In this document: positions 61,249 through 64,000 of the stretch, one piece after another
How positions within the stretch are numbered: position 1 is the stretch's first letter
How the letters are laid out: every line of letters begins with the position of its first letter
From: JADKCZ01 sp963786945
GTDB taxonomy: Bacteria > Myxococcota > Myxococcia > Myxococcales > Anaeromyxobacteraceae
Length of the DNA: 64,000 nucleotides
Direction: 5' to 3'
NCBI GenBank assembly: GCA_963786945.1
Contig: CAWBAO010000005.1
Location: 62,001 to 126,000, forward strand
Notes under the pieces: generated by a model
The model's input: the letters and a program-made list of their open reading frames with translations, nothing else
Told to the model about the DNA's origin: nothing
The model's database searches: none
Position numbers and translations under genes: made by a program

Positions 61249-62922
61249 ATGGACGTCGGCCCAGCTGAGACCGTCCTGCACGCCTTCTACCGGGTCGCGG
61301 CGGAGCGGCCCGACGACGTCTACCTCACCCAGCCGCTGGGCGGCGGGCGCGTCGAGCACTTCACCTTCGGCCGGGTGCTCGACGAGGCCAGGCGCATGGC
61401 GGCCTACCTGGGCTCGCTCGGCTTCCCGCCCGGGAGCCGCATCGCCATCGTCTCGAAGAACTGCGCGCACTTCTTCCTGGCCAATCTCGCCATCTGGATG
61501 GCGGGGCACGTCTCGGTGGCGCTCTTCCCCACCTACCGGTCCGAGACGGTGCGCTACGTCCTCGAGCACAGCGACAGCCGGCTGCTGTTCGTGGGCAAGG
61601 TCGACGCCTGGGACGAGATCGCCCGGGGGGTGCCCGAGGGGCTGCCCGGCGTGGCCTGGCCGCTGGCGCCGGCCTGCCCCTTCCCGAGGTGGGAGGAGAT
61701 CGTCACCCGGCACCAGCCGGTGGCCGGCGAGCCGCGCCGCGGGGCGGACGACTGGGCGCTCATCGTCTACACCTCGGGGAGCACCGGACGGCCCAAGGGC
61801 GTGATCCACACCTTCGGGTCAATCTCGGCCCCGGTGCACGGCATGGTCCGGATGCTCGGCATCCGGGGCAGCGACAGCGGCCTCTCCTACCTGCCGCTGG
61901 CCCACATCATGGACCGCTGGGTCTCCGAGTGGACCTCGATGGTCACCGGATACCGGGTCTACTTCGCCGAGAGCATCGACACCTTCCTGGACGACCTGAA
62001 GCGCGCCAGGCCCACGCTCTTCGTCTCGGTGCCGCGCCTCTGGCTGAAGTTCCAGCGGGGCGTCCTGGCGCGGCTGCCGGAGCGGTGGCTGGCGCGCCTG
62101 CTCCGCGTGCCGGTCCTGTCCGGGCTGGTCAAGAAGGGGATCCTGCGAGGGCTCGGCCTCGACCGGGTGCGCTTCGCCGGCAGCGCCTCGGCCCCCATCC
62201 CGCCCGAGCTGATCACCTGGTACCGCGACCTCGGCCTCGAGCTGCTCGAGGGCTACGGGATGACGGAGAACGTCGGCTACTCGCACGCCACCCGCCCGGG
62301 CGGCGGCCGGCCCGGCTTCGTGGGCCAGCCCTACGAGGGGGTGGCCTGCAGGCTGGGCGAGGACGGCGAGGTCCTGGTGAAGAGCCCCGGGACCATGGCC
62401 GGCTACCACAAGGAGCCGGAGCTGACGCGCGAGTCGTTCACCAGCGACGGCTTCCTCAGGACCGGCGACCTCGGGATCATCGATGGCGACGGCCGGCTCA
62501 TGATCACCGGGCGGGTCAAGGAGCTGTTCAAGACCAGCAAGGGCAAGTACGTGGCGCCGGCGCCCATCGAGAACCTGCTCAACCGCTCGGGCGACGTGGA
62601 GCTCTGCTGCGTCGCCGGGGCGGGCCAGCCCGCCTCCTACGCGGTGGTCCAGCTCGCCGAGCACCTGCACGGGCGGGCCCACGACCCGGCGGTGCGCGCC
62701 GAGGTGACCGGCTCCCTCGGGCGCCTGCTCGAGGCCGTCAACCGGGAGGTGCCGGCCTACGAGCGCCTGGCCTTCCTGCTGGTGGCCAGGGATCGCTGGT
62801 CCATCGAGGACGGGTCGCTGACGCCGTCGATGAAGCTGAAGCGCTCGGTCATCGAGGCCAGGTACGCGCCGGGGCTCCAGCGCTGGTACGCCTGCGGCCA
62901 GGGCGTCATCTGGGAGGACTGA
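61249..62922 (+). CDS. Long-chain fatty-acid--CoA ligase (AMP-binding family)
   Basis: A 557-residue adenylate-forming enzyme that activates a carboxylic acid to acyl-AMP and then acyl-CoA. Motifs: P-loop 'LIVYTSGSTGRPKGVIHTFG' (about residues 170-190), 'SYLPLAHIMDRWVSEWTSMV', 'ELLEGYGMTENVGYSHATRP' (A5 region), 'FLRTGDLGIIDGDGRLMITG' (A7) and 'KTSKGKYVAPAPIENLLNRS' (A8/A10-like lysine region). The linker motif 'RVKELFKTSKGKYVAP' is typical of long-chain acyl-CoA synthetases. GGAGG precedes the ATG by six bases. It could supply the carboxylase with an acyl-CoA or belong to beta-oxidation. Confidence 0.92.
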   Translation: MDVGPAETVLHAFYRVAAERPDDVYLTQPLGGGRVEHFTFGRVLDEARRMAAYLGSLGFPPGSRIAIVSKNCAHFFLANLAIWMAGHVSVALFPTYRSETVRYVLEHSDSRLLFVGKVDAWDEIARGVPEGLPGVAWPLAPACPFPRWEEIVTRHQPVAGEPRRGADDWALIVYTSGSTGRPKGVIHTFGSISAPVHGMVRMLGIRGSDSGLSYLPLAHIMDRWVSEWTSMVTGYRVYFAESIDTFLDDLKRARPTLFVSVPRLWLKFQRGVLARLPERWLARLLRVPVLSGLVKKGILRGLGLDRVRFAGSASAPIPPELITWYRDLGLELLEGYGMTENVGYSHATRPGGGRPGFVGQPYEGVACRLGEDGEVLVKSPGTMAGYHKEPELTRESFTSDGFLRTGDLGIIDGDGRLMITGRVKELFKTSKGKYVAPAPIENLLNRSGDVELCCVAGAGQPASYAVVQLAEHLHGRAHDPAVRAEVTGSLGRLLEAVNREVPAYERLAFLLVARDRWSIEDGSLTPSMKLKRSVIEARYAPGLQRWYACGQGVIWED

Positions 62923-63071
62923 GCCCCGTGGGGGTGGGGGCCGGGGCCGGCCCCGGTCGTGGATGGGCGCGGCGGACGCATCCCCATCGGGGAGCCCCAG
63001 TTTCCAGGGCGCCTCGAGCCTTCTCGCGCGCATCATCGTCAGGAAAGGCCACCTCCGGCCGAGGAGGAACC

Positions 63072-63611
63072 ATGACGAGACTCAACGCCGTCCCCAGCGC
63101 CGTCGCCGCGCTGGCCGCCTCGCTCGCGCTCGCCGCCTGTGGAGGCACCGTCGACTTCAGCGTCGACGAGATGATCCCCGTCGATTCGACGGTGAACTCG
63201 GGATCGACCCTGGTCACGGTCGACCTGGCCGCCGAGGCCGGCCAGGCCTGGAAGCATCGCGACAAGATCTCGTCGGTCACGGTCGAGAGCGCTGAGGTCA
63301 CGGTGGCCGGGATCGAGGCGGCCAACGTGGCGACCCAGATCAGCGGCTCCGTCTGGCTGCTGCCCGAAGGGGCGACGGCGGAGACCGATCCGGGCGCCGT
63401 CTTCATCGGGACCTGGACCGACGAGGCGATCGTCATCGGCAACACCGTGACGCTGGTGCCGACGGAAGCGCTCAACGCCTTCGTGGAGAACACCTTCAAC
63501 GGCTCCGGCAAGTTCGGCATCCTGGCGACCGGGGAGGGCGCCGGCGGGGCCAGGCTGGCGTGCACGCTCCACGTGGTGCTGGGCGCCAAGCTGAAGTGGA
63601 AGCCCTTCTGA
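63072..63611 (+). CDS. Hypothetical lipoprotein
   Basis: A 179-residue lipoprotein: 'MTRLNAVPSAVAALAASLAL' then lipobox LAAC, so the Cys is the lipidated residue. The mature part is a beta-rich domain with regularly spaced Val/Thr strands ('VDSTVNSGSTLVTVDLAAEA', 'SSVTVESAEVTVAGIEAANV', 'NTVTLVPTEALNAFVENTFN') and a C-terminal 'LHVVLGAKLKWKPF'. This looks like an immunoglobulin-like or jellyroll fold but no family is recognised. GAGGAGG stands directly upstream of the ATG with good spacing. It lies between the acyl-CoA ligase and the transporter gene, each apparently a separate unit. Confidence 0.75.
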   Translation: MTRLNAVPSAVAALAASLALAACGGTVDFSVDEMIPVDSTVNSGSTLVTVDLAAEAGQAWKHRDKISSVTVESAEVTVAGIEAANVATQISGSVWLLPEGATAETDPGAVFIGTWTDEAIVIGNTVTLVPTEALNAFVENTFNGSGKFGILATGEGAGGARLACTLHVVLGAKLKWKPF

Positions 63612-63670
63612 GGCGACCGGGCCTTCGGGTCACGTGGCCCCCGGCCGGGTCTCCTTTCTGAAGCCGCCTC

Positions 63671-64000
63671 ATGGCTTCACCCGAGCCGATCCCGGCCTCG
63701 ACGCCGATCGCACCCGCCGCCGGCGGGCCCGTCGACCTGCCGGCGGGCTCCGCTCCGCGGGCCCTGGTCGACCTGCGGCCGGGGGAGGGGCGGGCCGCGG
63801 CGCTCGCCTTCGCCTACTTCGCGGCCCTGCTCGGCGGGTACTACGTGCTGCGCGCGGTGCGCGAGGAGATGGGCATCCGGGGCGGGGTGGGACGGCTCCA
63901 CGAGTCCTTCCTGGCCACCTTCCTGGTGATGCTGGTCGCCGTGCCCCTCTACTCCGCGCTGGTGGCCAGGGTCCCGCGCGCCCGCGCCATCCCCGTGGTC
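63671..64000 (+). CDS. Npt1/Npt2-like nucleotide transporter (3' end outside window)
   Basis: The gene is cut by the window edge after 110 codons. A Pro/Ala-rich N-terminus precedes 'RPGEGRAAALAFAYFAALLG', then 'GYYVLRAVREEMGIRGGVGR' and 'FLATFLVMLVAVPLYSALVA'. This is the first-helix pattern of ATP:ADP antiporter-like (tlc/Npt, MFS-related) proteins in myxobacteria, where they are not energy parasites and their substrates are not defined. ATG 63671 is set by the frame and the start of the first helix. No strong ribosome-binding site is seen. The remaining helices are beyond the window. Confidence 0.7.
   Translation, partial: MASPEPIPASTPIAPAAGGPVDLPAGSAPRALVDLRPGEGRAAALAFAYFAALLGGYYVLRAVREEMGIRGGVGRLHESFLATFLVMLVAVPLYSALVARVPRARAIPVV

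Overview
The window is a very GC-rich bacterial chromosome segment. Nearly every third codon position is G or C, and GTG and TTG starts are frequent. The gene set fits a myxobacterium-like member of the Myxococcota, close to Anaeromyxobacter in style: LptF/LptG, a TPR-fused DUF1025-type metallopeptidase, a REC protein with a Pro-rich linker, a CheW-like protein, two LIV-type ABC transporters and a tlc-type nucleotide transporter. The taxonomic call is inference from gene content and base composition. No phage, insertion sequence, CRISPR array or rRNA was seen. One tRNA gene is present.

Layout. 1-7 kb: end of a SnoaL-like gene, a D-2-hydroxyacid dehydrogenase, an RluA-like protein, then a tight run purD-purE-lptF-lptG-tsaC. 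7-11.6 kb: an exported 16-residue-repeat protein, a DUF1015 protein, then hemB-DUF4177-RDD and a 35-residue basic protein. 11.6-15 kb: outer-membrane protein, tRNA-Ala(GGC) with promoter and terminator, yggX, a small XRE regulator, moeA. 15-18.2 kb: rnr and a TauE permease. 18.3-24.3 kb: a minus-strand porin-livKHMGF operon. 24.4-27.8 kb: mutS2 and a divergent TPR lipoprotein. 27.8-33.3 kb: a second minus-strand operon, leader peptide-livGFKHM-bdhA. 33.4-39.5 kb: membrane protein, NamZ-like hydrolase, nadD, a ClpA/ClpC-type unfoldase and a metallopeptidase. 39.5-43.5 kb: signalling block (REC-GAF-GGDEF, tandem CheW-like, REC/Pro-rich protein). 43.5-52.7 kb: valS with a histone-H1-like tail, nadC, birA, coaX, a TPR protein, a helical-repeat protein and murJ. 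52.8-55.5 kb: S41 protease, ferredoxin, hypothetical. 55.8-64 kb: an acyl-CoA carboxylase pair (574-residue carboxyltransferase plus an unusual 963-residue biotin carboxylase-BCCP), a degenerate thymidylate-kinase-like protein, an acyl-CoA ligase, a lipoprotein and the start of a nucleotide transporter.

How it fits together. Much of the window serves cofactor and precursor supply: purines, haem, molybdopterin, NAD (nadC, nadD), CoA (coaX) and biotin attachment (birA). BirA would charge the BCCP domain of the carboxylase at 57.6-60.5 kb. The two LIV systems point to reliance on imported amino acids or short organic acids. The second is joined to a 3-hydroxybutyrate dehydrogenase.

Two cross-cutting observations matter to any user. 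First, at least ten single-base-type frameshifts interrupt otherwise well-conserved genes: rnr, livM (twice), livK (twice), livG2, a membrane protein, the cheW-like gene, the REC protein and the helical-repeat protein. Most look like one extra base, one of them in a run of seven G. This is more typical of uncorrected sequence indels than of gene decay, so coordinates of those genes are composites. Second, several genes (coaX, the TPR lipoprotein, hemB, cheW-like, birA) have a -10-like hexamer 6 to 9 bases before the start codon. That predicts leaderless or nearly leaderless mRNAs.
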